39,984 nucleotides of DNA. It comes from an uncultured Pelagibacteraceae bacterium. Its GTDB lineage: Bacteria; Pseudomonadota; Alphaproteobacteria; Pelagibacterales; Pelagibacteraceae. The stretch spans positions 1 to 39,984 of the forward strand of contig CACCIT010000006.1 of assembly GCA_902546145.1 (NCBI GenBank), read 5' to 3'. Shown here piece by piece: positions 16,682 through 26,010 of this stretch. Made by a program: the position numbers and the translations under genes. Numbering within the stretch: position 1 is the first letter of the stretch; every line of letters starts with the position of its first letter. The notes beneath the pieces are model-generated. The model saw nothing but the letters and a program-made list of their open reading frames with translations. It searched no databases and had not been told where the DNA came from.

Positions 16682-17659
16682 ATGAAAAATATTCTTTTAA
16701 CAGGTGGCGCAGGGTATATTGGAAGCAGTGTTGCAAATTTTCTTTTAGATAAAGGTTTTAATGTAACAATAATAGATAGTTTGGTTACTGGAAATAAAAA
16801 ACTAGTACCAAAGAAATGTAAGTTATTTATTTGTGATATTGCAGATGTAAAAAAAGTTACAAAAATTATCCAAAATAATAATTTTGATGTTGTGATGCAT
16901 TTTGCAGGATTAGTTAGAGTTGATGAGTCGTTCAATAAACCAAAAAAATATGAAAAATATAATTTTATAAAAGCTAAAATATTCTTGTTAACTTGTATAA
17001 GACACAATTTGAATAAAGTAATTTTTTCGTCTACAGCCTCAGTATATGGAAATACAGGAAAAAATAAAATTTCTGAATTAAATAAATTAAAACCAATGAA
17101 CCCTTACGCCAAATCAAAATTCAAACTTGAAAAATTTTTAGTCAAAAATTCAAAATTAAAAAAATTTAAATTTATAATACTTCGATATTTTAATGTTGCA
17201 GGAGCTGATAACAAATTAAGGACTGGTTTAATTTCAAAGTCATCTTCAAACCTAATAAAAGTAATTTGCGAAGTAGCAACTGGCAAGAGAGAGAAATTTT
17301 TAATTAATGGCAACAACTATAATACAAAAGATGGAACGCCTATCAGAGACTTTATTAATATTAATGACTTATCTGAAATTCACTTCTTGTGTGCAAAATA
17401 TTTAATTAAACATAACAAATCTCAAATTCTTAATTGTGGTTATGGTAAAGGATATTCGGTGAAAGAAATATTGAATAACATGAATAAAATATCAAGAAAA
17501 AAAATTCCTGAAATTTATGGAAAAAGACGATTAAACGATATTGAATATTCTGTTGCTGACACAAAAAAATTTCAAAAATTATTTAGATGGAAACCAAAAT
17601 TTAAGAATATAAAAAAAACATTAATGAGTTCATTGAAATGGGAAAAAAAACTAAAATAA
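16682..17659 (+). CDS. galE: UDP-glucose 4-epimerase
   Basis: 325 residues. The Rossmann motif is LLTGGAGYIGSSVANFLL (5-22). The catalytic serine/threonine lies in FSSTASVYG (115-123), with Y142-x3-K146 in PYAKSK. The later RYFNVAGAD and GTPIRDFININDL stretches are diagnostic of GalE. It interconverts UDP-glucose and UDP-galactose for surface polysaccharide. It is divergent from the TyvE-like gene. The 3' end is separated from convergent ald by 58 bp of AT-rich sequence with no convincing terminator. Other UDP-hexose 4-epimerase specificity is possible. Confidence 0.88.
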   Translation: MKNILLTGGAGYIGSSVANFLLDKGFNVTIIDSLVTGNKKLVPKKCKLFICDIADVKKVTKIIQNNNFDVVMHFAGLVRVDESFNKPKKYEKYNFIKAKIFLLTCIRHNLNKVIFSSTASVYGNTGKNKISELNKLKPMNPYAKSKFKLEKFLVKNSKLKKFKFIILRYFNVAGADNKLRTGLISKSSSNLIKVICEVATGKREKFLINGNNYNTKDGTPIRDFININDLSEIHFLCAKYLIKHNKSQILNCGYGKGYSVKEILNNMNKISRKKIPEIYGKRRLNDIEYSVADTKKFQKLFRWKPKFKNIKKTLMSSLKWEKKLK

Positions 17660-17717
17660 TTGTAAATATTTAAAAATTAACTTAGCTCTTTTTTTAAAAC
17701 TTTAATTAGATTATAAT

Positions 17718-18836
17718 TTAATTTAAAATTGCTTTTTCTGGTTGAACAAATTCATGCTTAAAAACGTCTGCTACAGCTTTGTATGTAACCATACCTTTGT
17801 GCACGTTTAATCCAGCCAAAAAGTTTTTGTCCTCACTTAATGCTTTCTGATAGCCTTTGTTAGCTAGTTTAACTAAATAAGGTAATGTTGCATTATTTAA
17901 TGCTAAAGTAGATGTTCTTGGAACTCCGCCTGGCATATTCGCTACACAATAATGAACAACATCATCAACAATGTAAGTTGGTTCGCTGTGAGTAGTTGGT
18001 TTGCTTGTTTCAACGCATCCACCTTGGTCAATTGCAACATCAACAATAACAGAACCTCTTTTCATACTTTTGATCATATCTTTAGTCACTAATTTTGGAG
18101 CCTCTGCACCTGGAATTAGAACTCCACCAACTAACAAATCTGCTTCGGAAACTAATTTTGGAAGATCAATTTTATCACTTTGCTCTGGAATAATTTTATC
18201 TCCGAACATCTCTACTAATTGTTTTAATCTAACTTCTGATTTATCAACGATATGAACTTTTGCCTGCATGCCTGTTGCTATCACTGCTGCATTTTCTCCT
18301 ACAACACCACCACCTAAAATTACAACAGTTCCACCGGTTATTCCTGGAGCGCCTCCTAATAAAAGTCCTCTACCGTTTTGATTTTTCTCCAAACAATGGG
18401 CACCAGCCTGTACTGACATTCTACCAGCAACTGCACTCATTGGAGCTAATAACGGTAATTTTCCATTATCATCTGTTACAGTCTCGTAAGCTATATTAAC
18501 ACTCTTTGATTTAATTAACCCTTCAGTTAATTCTCTCGCTGCTGCTAAGTGAAGATAGGTGTATACGATTTGATTTTCTCTAATCATATCAACCTCAACT
18601 TTTTGAGGTTCTTTAACTTTGACAATTATATCTGCATCATTAAATATATCAGCTGCAGTACTTGCTATTTTTGCACCTGCATTTGTATATTGATCATTTT
18701 CAAATCCAGCTTCAAAACCACCATTGTTTTCAACAATAACTTCATGACCCTCTGAAACTAAAGTTTTAACACTATCTGGTGTTAAGCCTATTCTATTTTC
18801 TTGAGGTTTTATCTCCTTAGGTACGCCTATCTTCAT
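17718..18836 (-). CDS. ald: Alanine dehydrogenase
   Basis: About 372 residues. It opens with KIGVPKEIKPQENRIGLTP, has YTYLHLAAA around the catalytic histidine, the NAD fold VVILGGGVVGENAA, and AIDQGGCVETSKPTTH. It oxidises L-alanine to pyruvate, ammonium and NADH. The ATG ending at 18836 is preferred over a GTG two codons earlier, because GGAG lies 7 bases before it. It follows the aminotransferase gene on the same strand by about 30 bp. In taurine catabolism this enzyme regenerates the pyruvate used by the aminotransferase, which fits the neighbours exactly. Confidence 0.95.
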   Translation of the reverse strand: MKIGVPKEIKPQENRIGLTPDSVKTLVSEGHEVIVENNGGFEAGFENDQYTNAGAKIASTAADIFNDADIIVKVKEPQKVEVDMIRENQIVYTYLHLAAARELTEGLIKSKSVNIAYETVTDDNGKLPLLAPMSAVAGRMSVQAGAHCLEKNQNGRGLLLGGAPGITGGTVVILGGGVVGENAAVIATGMQAKVHIVDKSEVRLKQLVEMFGDKIIPEQSDKIDLPKLVSEADLLVGGVLIPGAEAPKLVTKDMIKSMKRGSVIVDVAIDQGGCVETSKPTTHSEPTYIVDDVVHYCVANMPGGVPRTSTLALNNATLPYLVKLANKGYQKALSEDKNFLAGLNVHKGMVTYKAVADVFKHEFVQPEKAILN

Positions 18837-18866
18837 AAGCACTCTCCATGTCTTTAAAAAAACTTG

Positions 18867-20213
18867 TTAGTTCTTTTGGTTTTTTTGATAGTTCGTAATA
18901 CCTGTTCTAAGTTTATCAATAATCTCGTCTATATGTTTTTCTTCACATATAAATTGAGGAGCGATAATCAAACAGTCACCAGTTGCTTTAAAGTTTACTC
19001 CTGCTTCGTAACAAGCTTTAAAACATTCATAACCTGCTTTACCTGGTTTGGTATTCATTTTCATATCAATACCACCCATCATTCCATAACCTCTTATGTT
19101 CTCAACTGACTCTAAATCTTGAAGAGAAAATAATCCTTTTTGGAAATAAGGTGCTAAATTTTTTGCTCTGTTAAAAATATCTTCTTTTTCAAAAATATCT
19201 TGAACAGCTAAACCTGCTGCTACTGCAACAGGAATTCCTGAATAAGTATAGCCATGAAATAATTCAACAGATCCCATTGGAGAAGCATCCATTACTGCAT
19301 CATAAATTTCATCTTTACATGCGACTACACCCATTGGAACAACACCATTAGTTGTTGCTTTAGCCATAGTCATCAAATCTGGAGTAACACCGAATTCATG
19401 ACTTGCAAAAGAAGAACCTGTTCTTCCCCAACCTGTGATTACTTCATCAAAAATTAAAAGAATTCTGTGCTTGTCACAAATTTCTCTTAACCTTTGTAAA
19501 TAACCTTTTGGTGGAACTAAAGTCCCAGTAGATCCAGCGATTGGTTCTACGATACAAGCTGCTATATTTTCTGGTCCAAAGTTACTTGCAATTCTCTCTA
19601 GATCATCTGCAAGATCTCCTCCTGTTTCTGGTTGACCACTAACAAATTTATGCTCTGGTAGATGTGTATGTCTCATGTGTTGAACACCTGGCATTAATAT
19701 ACTTGCAAATGTTTTAACATTGTTAATCATTCCACCAACAGAAACACATCCTATGTTCATTCCGTGATAACCTCTTTCACGTCCTACAAATCTAAATCTA
19801 TGAGCGTTTCCTTTTGCTCTGTGATAAGCAATTGCAATTTTAATTGCTGTTTCAACAGCAGTTGAACCACAAATAGTAAAAAACATTTTATTTAAATCAC
19901 CTGGAGTGTGTTTTGAAATTTTTGTAGCTAATTCAAATGAACCACCAAAACCTTGTTGGAAAGGCTGCGCGTAATCTAAAGTTTCTAATTGTTTAGTAAC
20001 TGCCTCTGTAATCTCTCTTCTTCCATGTCCTAATGGATTACAAAATAATCCTGAGCTCGCATCAATTTGAGTTTTTCCATGGTGAGTTTTTAAATAAACT
20101 CCTTTTGCTTCAGTAATTAGTCTTGGGTTTGCTTTAAAATCTTTATTCGATGTAAACGGCATCCAATGTTCATTTAATGAATTTGGAACTGAAGTTCTTG
20201 TCTCTGAGCTCAT
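18867..20213 (-). CDS. tpa: Class III aminotransferase, probably taurine:pyruvate aminotransferase
   Basis: 448 residues, PLP fold type I. Y149-H150 stacks on the cofactor, D256 lies in LLIFDEVITGWGRTG, and the Schiff-base lysine is K285 in MTMAKATTNG. Overall it matches omega-amino acid:pyruvate aminotransferases. The taurine assignment rests on context: ald follows in the same operon, and tauABC are divergent across a 203-bp regulatory gap. It would convert taurine and pyruvate to sulfoacetaldehyde and alanine in the cytoplasm. Xsc, the next enzyme, is not in the window. Beta-alanine:pyruvate or another omega-amine specificity is the alternative. Confidence 0.82.
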   Translation of the reverse strand: MSSETRTSVPNSLNEHWMPFTSNKDFKANPRLITEAKGVYLKTHHGKTQIDASSGLFCNPLGHGRREITEAVTKQLETLDYAQPFQQGFGGSFELATKISKHTPGDLNKMFFTICGSTAVETAIKIAIAYHRAKGNAHRFRFVGRERGYHGMNIGCVSVGGMINNVKTFASILMPGVQHMRHTHLPEHKFVSGQPETGGDLADDLERIASNFGPENIAACIVEPIAGSTGTLVPPKGYLQRLREICDKHRILLIFDEVITGWGRTGSSFASHEFGVTPDLMTMAKATTNGVVPMGVVACKDEIYDAVMDASPMGSVELFHGYTYSGIPVAVAAGLAVQDIFEKEDIFNRAKNLAPYFQKGLFSLQDLESVENIRGYGMMGGIDMKMNTKPGKAGYECFKACYEAGVNFKATGDCLIIAPQFICEEKHIDEIIDKLRTGITNYQKNQKN

Positions 20214-20416
20214 AAATTTTTTTTCTCTCTTTATTAACTGTTATAAATATTTCCAACTATTAGACTAAATCAATTAGTTTGCTAGAAATATTTTGACTAC
20301 CCAAAATGATGCGTCATAAGTATACAACTTTTAATTGAACTTATCTTTTTGTTTTACAACCACTCAAAATTGAATTTAAATAACGATAATTTAATTAAAT
20401 TAACATAGGGGAATAA

Positions 20417-21358
20417 ATGAAAAAAATACTAAGTTTTATTCTAGGATCTATTTTTGCTCTTAACCTTTCAATTTCAGTTGCAAACTCTGCAGCTACTGAG
20501 GTTAGAGTTGCATACTTTCTAGAATGGCCAAGTCCAAATCTAGAGGACATGCAGAAGAAAAATTTTGCAAAAGCTCTTGGTGTACCAGTTAAGTGGACAA
20601 ACTTTACTAATGGTGGAGCTATGACTGATGCAATGTTAGCAGGAGATATTGATATTTCTTACTCACAAGGTTTAGTACCTTTCATTAATGCTGTAAAATC
20701 TAATGCGCCAATCAAATTAGTTGATATCGCAATGGAATACGGAATGGGTGGAACTACTTGTGTAACATCAAATGCATCTGGAATTACAAAAGCTAACGCT
20801 ACTGAATTAGAAGGTAAAAAAGTTGCTGTTCCACTAGGAACAATGGCTGAATACGTTTTTGATGAAAGTATGAAAGTGGTTGGTGCTGACAGAGGTAAAA
20901 TGGATATCATTCAAATGGACCCAGAAGAAGGTGCTGCTGCATTAGTAAGTGGTGATGTTGTAATGGCATGTTTATTTGGTGGTAACTCTATTAAAGCAGC
21001 AACTGCAGTTGGTTCAAGATTATTAACTGTAGATGAAGCAAGAGCTGCTGGTATCTTAGGTATAGATATCACATCTGTTACAGATAAATTCATGAAAGAA
21101 AATCCAGGAATGCTAAGAACTTTCATCGAAGTAACTCACGAAGCAAACGACAGATACAGATCAGGTAAATCTGATATGAATTCTATGGCAAAAGCTTCTG
21201 AAATGAAAGTTGCTGACATGAAAGAAACTTTAAGTGGATTTAAATTCTTAACTCCAGAAGAAACAAAAGCTTCTATGGAGAGCGGAAACCTAGATGGGTT
21301 TTTAAAAGGAATGGGAACTCCATCTGGTAATGTAGATACAAGTTTCTTACCTTTATAA
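20417..21358 (+). CDS. tauA: Taurine ABC transporter periplasmic binding protein
   Basis: 313 residues. A signal peptide covers about residues 1-25 (cleavage near VANSA-A). The mature protein has VRVAYFLEWPSPN, NGGAMTDAMLAGDIDISYSQG and EGKKVAVPLGTMAEYVF, typical of TauA/SsuA-type sulfonate binding proteins. AGGGGA precedes the ATG. Codon usage is notably cleaner and less AT-extreme than in neighbours, as expected of a highly expressed binding protein. A strong stem-loop with a T-run follows before tauB, likely setting a high binding-protein to transporter ratio. Confidence 0.88.
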   Translation: MKKILSFILGSIFALNLSISVANSAATEVRVAYFLEWPSPNLEDMQKKNFAKALGVPVKWTNFTNGGAMTDAMLAGDIDISYSQGLVPFINAVKSNAPIKLVDIAMEYGMGGTTCVTSNASGITKANATELEGKKVAVPLGTMAEYVFDESMKVVGADRGKMDIIQMDPEEGAAALVSGDVVMACLFGGNSIKAATAVGSRLLTVDEARAAGILGIDITSVTDKFMKENPGMLRTFIEVTHEANDRYRSGKSDMNSMAKASEMKVADMKETLSGFKFLTPEETKASMESGNLDGFLKGMGTPSGNVDTSFLPL

Positions 21359-21380
21359 TCTTAAAGGTTTAAGACTTTTT

Positions 21381-21419
21381 AAATAGGCACTGATTTAAAA
21401 ATTAGTGCCTATTTTTTTT
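21381..21419 (+). terminator. Stem-loop with T-run between tauA and tauB
   Basis: AAATAGGCACT (21381-21391) pairs perfectly with AGTGCCTATTT (21404-21414), and the T-run extends to 21419. This looks like an intrinsic terminator, but tauB begins only 25 bp later with no clear promoter of its own. It is therefore probably a partial terminator that lets some transcripts through to tauBC. Confidence 0.85.
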
Positions 21420-21444
21420 AAAAAATTTCTAATATAAGGGCGCT

Positions 21445-22242
21445 ATGAGTGATCTTGTTTCTCAAAATCTAAATATGATTTTTAAAACTCCAAAAGGAGA
21501 AACAGTTCATGCATTAAAAGATGTTAGTTTTACTCTAAAAAAAGGTGAGTTACTTACTGTTCTTGGCCCATCCGGTTGTGGAAAAACAACTTTATTAAAT
21601 ATTACTGCAGGATTTTTAAGACCTACTTCAGGAAAAATTACTTTAAACAACAACGAAATAGATGGACCTGGTGTTGAACGAGGAATGGTATTTCAACAAG
21701 GTGCTTTGTTTGAATGGTTAACTGTTGCTGAAAACGTAAACTTTGGTCTTCGTATGAAAAGTGAAGATCCAGAAGTAACAGCAAAAAAAGTTGAAGAATG
21801 GTTAGATATAGTTGGGTTAAAAGGATTTGGTAACACTCCTACTTATCAATTATCAGGTGGTATGCAGCAAAGAGTTGCTCTTGCAAGATGCCTTATTAAT
21901 GATCCTGATTTAATTTTAATGGACGAGCCATTAGGAGCATTAGATGCATTAACTAGAGAAAAGATGCAGTCTTTGGTTTTAAAAATTTGGAAAGAAACTG
22001 GAAAAACAATTATTTTAATTACTCACTCTGTTGAAGAAGCTCTTTTACTTGGTGAAAGATTATATGTAATGGCGCCAAGACCAGGGAGAATACATAAAGA
22101 GTACAATCTTCCATTTGCTGAAATGGGTCTTACTCAAGATTTAAGAGAAATTAAAAAAAATAAAGAATTTTCATCTACTAGAGAAGAAATTTTATCCATG
22201 ATCTGGAATATGGAAGAAGAAATAATGGGGAAAGATAATTAA
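21445..22242 (+). CDS. tauB: Taurine ABC transporter ATP-binding protein
   Basis: 265 residues. Walker A is GPSGCGKTT (41-49), the signature is LSGGMQQRVALARCL (about 136-150), Walker B is LILMDEP, and the switch histidine is in LITHSVEEAL. The family is nitrate/sulfonate/taurine ATPases, with the C-terminal RPGRIHKEY element. It forms the cytoplasmic motor for TauC. Its stop overlaps the tauC start (TAATG). The short leader after the tauA terminator holds an AAGGGC ribosome site. Confidence 0.92.
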   Translation: MSDLVSQNLNMIFKTPKGETVHALKDVSFTLKKGELLTVLGPSGCGKTTLLNITAGFLRPTSGKITLNNNEIDGPGVERGMVFQQGALFEWLTVAENVNFGLRMKSEDPEVTAKKVEEWLDIVGLKGFGNTPTYQLSGGMQQRVALARCLINDPDLILMDEPLGALDALTREKMQSLVLKIWKETGKTIILITHSVEEALLLGERLYVMAPRPGRIHKEYNLPFAEMGLTQDLREIKKNKEFSSTREEILSMIWNMEEEIMGKDN

Positions 22243-24167
22243 TGTTAACCCAATTTGTAACAATACTTATTATCGTTTCAGTTATTGGATGTATTCTTTA
22301 TGGAAGAAGATTAATCAGAACTGAAAAGGTAGATGCTGTTTTTGGAAATCCAGAAAGAGCTAAAGGTGGAACACACTGGGTAATTGTTGGTAGTAGTGCA
22401 ATTCTAATGCTATGGCTTTATTATTCATGGGATATAGCAAAAGGTTTTTATCCAAAGTCAGCAAACGAATTATGTCAAGTTGCTAAAATTAATGAGTCTC
22501 TATTAGGCTTAAAATATCAGTTCCCAATTGAAGAAAGAGAATTCAAAAGCACATCAATTATTAAAATTGAAAATAAAAATCTTACAAAAATTGCAAATGA
22601 AATAAATGGATCTCCAGATCTAAATGATCAACAAAAAACAATTCTTGTAAGTTACATTGATAGAACATCTAAATTAATTCCACTGTTAACAAGTGAAGAA
22701 TTAATGGAAATGGATACCAAAATTAAACTTCAAGAAATAACAGAAGAAATAAAACTTCTAAGTTCAAACTTCCAAAAGAAAGATTATCCCTTTGAGACAG
22801 ATGCTCAAAAAGCTGAAAGGCAAAAACTTATTGATGAACAAGGTGGCTGGGGAATTACTACAATAGATTCTGGAAGTGGTTCTATTGAAAATACAATTGA
22901 AATACCAACTGCACCTCAAACAAATAAAGGTTTAAAATTTCATGCGGCTGCAGCAGAATTAAAAAAAATTGACGACAAATTTTTTAAATTAAAAAACCAT
23001 AACCCACCTTTCAAAAGCTCAATTAAACAACTTAAAGATGACATTAAAGCTTACAGAAAAGGTTTAGATGATAGTGAAGAAATAGCGTCTGACTATGCAA
23101 AAAATATTGTTAAAATTGCAAGAAGAATAGAGTTTGCAAGTATCTATCCTCCTAATGCATTAAATGAAATGCAAGCAGCAATCATAGAATTTGATGAGTT
23201 ACAAAATAAAGAACAAGCTGGATTAAGATTAATCGATATACTTTTATTTCCTGCTGGAACAATTGTTGCAAGTGGACCTACTTGTTCAGAACAAGGTTCT
23301 GGTAGATGGCTACCTAAACCATCTGATACTTTTAATAAGTTTGTATTGATGTCCAAACCAAGTGTTGGATACAAAAATGTTCCTCTTTTATGGATTGAAA
23401 TGGTTGATGTTAGTAAAATGATTGGCTTCATTTTACCAGATTGGATAGCTGATATCTTACCTGGTGAGTATCCGGTTCATACAAAAGATGGAATAGTTAA
23501 AGAGAACTTTAAAAGCAATGTATTAAAAGTTGTTACTGGTGACTTTAAATTATTTAAAGTTCCTGTTCCATACGGGCATATCTGGGACTCTTTTATGCGG
23601 GTATTTTTAGGATTAGTATTTGGAATTATCATTGGTGTTCCATTAGGATTGTTTATGGGTCTTAATAGATTTGCAAAAGGTTTCTTTGATCCATTAATTG
23701 AACTTTATAGACCTGTTCCACCTCTTGCTTGGGCTCCATTAATTATTTCTGTACTTGGAATTGATAACTCTGGAAAAATATTTTTATTATTTATGGTCTC
23801 ATTATCTATTATGATTATTTCAGCAAGAGCTGGAGCATCAGGAACTCAATTATCAAAAATTCATGCTGCCCATTCATTAGGAGCTACAAAAAAACAAATA
23901 TTGAGATATGTAATTTTCCCAAATTCTCTTCCAGAAATTTTAACTGGAATAAGAGTTGCAGTTGGTATGTGTTGGGGAACATTGGTTGCAGCAGAATTTT
24001 TAGCTGGAACAACAGGTATTGGTTTCGTTGAAAACGTTGCTAAAAAATACTTCCAGTACGAGGTTATTTGGATAACGATATTTATTATGGGTCTTCTTGG
24101 TTTGTTGTTCGATGTAACTTTAAGAAAAATAATCGATAAAACTATACCTTGGAGAGGTAAAGGTTAA
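22242..24167 (+). CDS. tauC: Taurine ABC transporter permease with large N-terminal extension
   Basis: 641 residues, more than twice the usual 250-280 of TauC. Residues about 445-641 are the normal permease core: WDSFMRVFLGLVFGIIIGVP, the EAA-type loop AHSLGATKKQILRYVIFP and WGTLVAAEFLAG. The extra part has two hydrophobic helices (about 2-20 and 45-62), then some 300 polar residues rich in Lys, Glu and Asp with coiled-coil character (about 100-330), and a CSEQGSGRW segment near 345. It is probably periplasmic. The whole frame is open and codon use is like the neighbours, so this is one protein. The extension may aid binding-protein docking; that is inference. Confidence 0.88.
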   Translation: MLTQFVTILIIVSVIGCILYGRRLIRTEKVDAVFGNPERAKGGTHWVIVGSSAILMLWLYYSWDIAKGFYPKSANELCQVAKINESLLGLKYQFPIEEREFKSTSIIKIENKNLTKIANEINGSPDLNDQQKTILVSYIDRTSKLIPLLTSEELMEMDTKIKLQEITEEIKLLSSNFQKKDYPFETDAQKAERQKLIDEQGGWGITTIDSGSGSIENTIEIPTAPQTNKGLKFHAAAAELKKIDDKFFKLKNHNPPFKSSIKQLKDDIKAYRKGLDDSEEIASDYAKNIVKIARRIEFASIYPPNALNEMQAAIIEFDELQNKEQAGLRLIDILLFPAGTIVASGPTCSEQGSGRWLPKPSDTFNKFVLMSKPSVGYKNVPLLWIEMVDVSKMIGFILPDWIADILPGEYPVHTKDGIVKENFKSNVLKVVTGDFKLFKVPVPYGHIWDSFMRVFLGLVFGIIIGVPLGLFMGLNRFAKGFFDPLIELYRPVPPLAWAPLIISVLGIDNSGKIFLLFMVSLSIMIISARAGASGTQLSKIHAAHSLGATKKQILRYVIFPNSLPEILTGIRVAVGMCWGTLVAAEFLAGTTGIGFVENVAKKYFQYEVIWITIFIMGLLGLLFDVTLRKIIDKTIPWRGKG

Positions 24168-24185
24168 TTAGCTTTTATTTAAAAT

Positions 24186-24695
24186 TTAGACTTTTTTAAT
24201 AAAACTGATCGCAGCACCAAATGCAGTTAAAAATCCAGCTAATGGCAAAATTGCAACTGCATATTTTTTAGGCATATAATTAGGTTTGAACTCAATACCT
24301 TGCATACTAATTTCAAAATACCACATTTCCCAATACTTCCCTCTCATACCCTCTACAAGTTCAATTCCATATATAATTAACACGATACCAATTATCATAA
24401 TCATAACTTTCCAGAACTGACGAATATACAAGGAAACTCTCTCAGGTAATTTTTCATATATTAAATTTAAAGCTACATGTTCATTATCTCTAGCTGTCAA
24501 AGAGAGTGCTATAAACATCAACCAAATATTACTTAATACTGTAAGTAGATCTCCCCATACAGGAGGATTATTAAAAACATATCTCATCGTAACGTTATAA
24601 AGAGTAAAGCCAACCATCGCCGCCAAAAATATTGAACACATCGCTTCAAGTATCCTATGAACAAAACGATCAATACTATTTAAAAATTTCATCAT
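24186..24695 (-). CDS. dctQ: TRAP transporter small permease (DctQ)
   Basis: 169 residues with four membrane helices and the family's typical N-terminal RILEAMCSIFLAAMVGFTLYN stretch, then RYVFNNPPVWGDLL. It pairs with DctM in the cytoplasmic membrane for sodium-driven uptake of carboxylates or similar solutes. It is the last gene of a dctP-dctM-dctQ order, the reverse of the common P-Q-M order. Its start shares one base with the DctM stop. Confidence 0.88.
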   Translation of the reverse strand: MMKFLNSIDRFVHRILEAMCSIFLAAMVGFTLYNVTMRYVFNNPPVWGDLLTVLSNIWLMFIALSLTARDNEHVALNLIYEKLPERVSLYIRQFWKVMIMIIGIVLIIYGIELVEGMRGKYWEMWYFEISMQGIEFKPNYMPKKYAVAILPLAGFLTAFGAAISFIKKV

Positions 24696-25978
24696 TAATT
24701 ACTTAATAGGTTTGGAAGAAACATAGTTAACTCTGGAACAACTAATATAAAAAATAAAAGTAAAAAAAGTCCAACTAGGTAAGGAATTAAAGCAACAGCT
24801 ACTTTTTCTAAACGCACTTGTGCTATTGTTGCAGATGTAAAGTACGCAACGCCAACTGGTGGTGTAACTGACCCAATTAAAAACCCTACTATTACAACGA
24901 TTGCAGCTTGTACCTCTGGAAAACCTGCTTGAGACATAACATTCACAAGTACGGGACCAACAATGATAATGTTTACTGCTGAGTCCATTACGGTTCCAAG
25001 AAGAAAAATAAATAATATTAATGCTAAAATAAATAATATTGGAGAATCCGCTAAACCTAAAAGCCAAGTTTCAAGGTCACCAATTGCTCCAAGAGAAGTA
25101 AGTAACCAACTAAAAGGACCAGAAGCAGCTATGATAATAAAAACCATTGCTGAATTACGGAACGCTCTACGAAAAGCACCTTTGCAATCTTTCCATTTGA
25201 TAGTTCGATAAACAAATACGCCAGTAAACAATGCAACTAAAGCAGTTATAGCACCTGCCTCAACAACCGATGCGACACCTCCCATTACCGAACCTACTAA
25301 TACTAAAGGTATTAAAAGAGCAAATGAAGAACGATACAATTCTTTACCAGCTCGACGAACTGAGAACGGCTGATCACTACGCTCGAAATTGTATTTAACT
25401 GCAAAGTAATGATTGATTACCATTATAACAACACCAATCAAAATACCTGGAACAATCCCAGCTGCAAATAAAGATGCAATTGAAATTTCAGTTGCGTTAG
25501 CAAGAACGATCATCATGATACTAGGTGGAATAATTCCTCCTATTGTCGAACTTACACCTGTGACCGCAGCTGAAAATGCAGCAGGATAGCCAGCTTTCTT
25601 CATAGCTGGTAAAACTAACGCTCCAACGGTTGCTGTATCTGCTACAACAGAACCATTCATGCCTGCAAAAAACATACTCACAAGAACATTAACTTGAGCC
25701 AACCCTCCTCTTATACGTCCAATTAATGCTCTACTTAAAGCAACTAAACGGTCAGTAATTGTTGCGCTTGTCATCAGCTCACCTGTTAACATAAAGAATG
25801 CAATGGCGGTCAATGGAACCGAGTCTATAGCGGTAAACATTTGACTAGGAATTAAAACAAGAGGAACAGCATCTGTTAATAGAATATAAACAAATGGTAT
25901 CAGTATTAAAATAAAACCAATTGGAGCTCCTAATAAAATTAGCAAAAGGAGTACTACAAGTAAAATAATACTTTCCAT
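24695..25978 (-). CDS. dctM: TRAP transporter large permease (DctM)
   Basis: 427 residues with about twelve membrane helices. Landmarks are ILLGAPIGFILILIP near the start, AIAFFMLTGELM, MNGSVVADTATVGALVLPAMKKAGY and GIIPPSIMMIVLAN, the conserved loop around the substrate and sodium sites, and a late SVTPPVGVAYF repeat. It is the transport subunit of the TRAP system. A 90-bp gap with a stem-loop separates it from the upstream dctP. Confidence 0.92.
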   Translation of the reverse strand: MESIILLVVLLLLILLGAPIGFILILIPFVYILLTDAVPLVLIPSQMFTAIDSVPLTAIAFFMLTGELMTSATITDRLVALSRALIGRIRGGLAQVNVLVSMFFAGMNGSVVADTATVGALVLPAMKKAGYPAAFSAAVTGVSSTIGGIIPPSIMMIVLANATEISIASLFAAGIVPGILIGVVIMVINHYFAVKYNFERSDQPFSVRRAGKELYRSSFALLIPLVLVGSVMGGVASVVEAGAITALVALFTGVFVYRTIKWKDCKGAFRRAFRNSAMVFIIIAASGPFSWLLTSLGAIGDLETWLLGLADSPILFILALILFIFLLGTVMDSAVNIIIVGPVLVNVMSQAGFPEVQAAIVVIVGFLIGSVTPPVGVAYFTSATIAQVRLEKVAVALIPYLVGLFLLLFFILVVPELTMFLPNLLSN

Positions 25979-26010
25979 AGATGTTTATAAGTTATGATTT
26001 TTTTTAGGTA

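Noticed and set aside
16630-17007. Open frame opposite the start of galE
   Set aside because: It lies entirely against galE, has low-complexity Phe/Leu/Ile-rich content typical of an antisense frame of AT-rich coding DNA, and has no start signal.
17660-17717. Terminator between galE and ald
   Set aside because: The gap has T- and A-runs but no stem I could pair with confidence.
20318-20326. AAGTATACA shared by the tau region (20318-20326) and the dctP region (27181-27189) as an operator
   Set aside because: A 9-mer match between two AT-rich 200-bp gaps is expected about once by chance; no inverted structure beyond GTATAC.
24699-25067. 122-codon frame inside dctM on the same strand
   Set aside because: Ser/Cys/Tyr-rich out-of-frame translation of a clear DctM; not protein-like.
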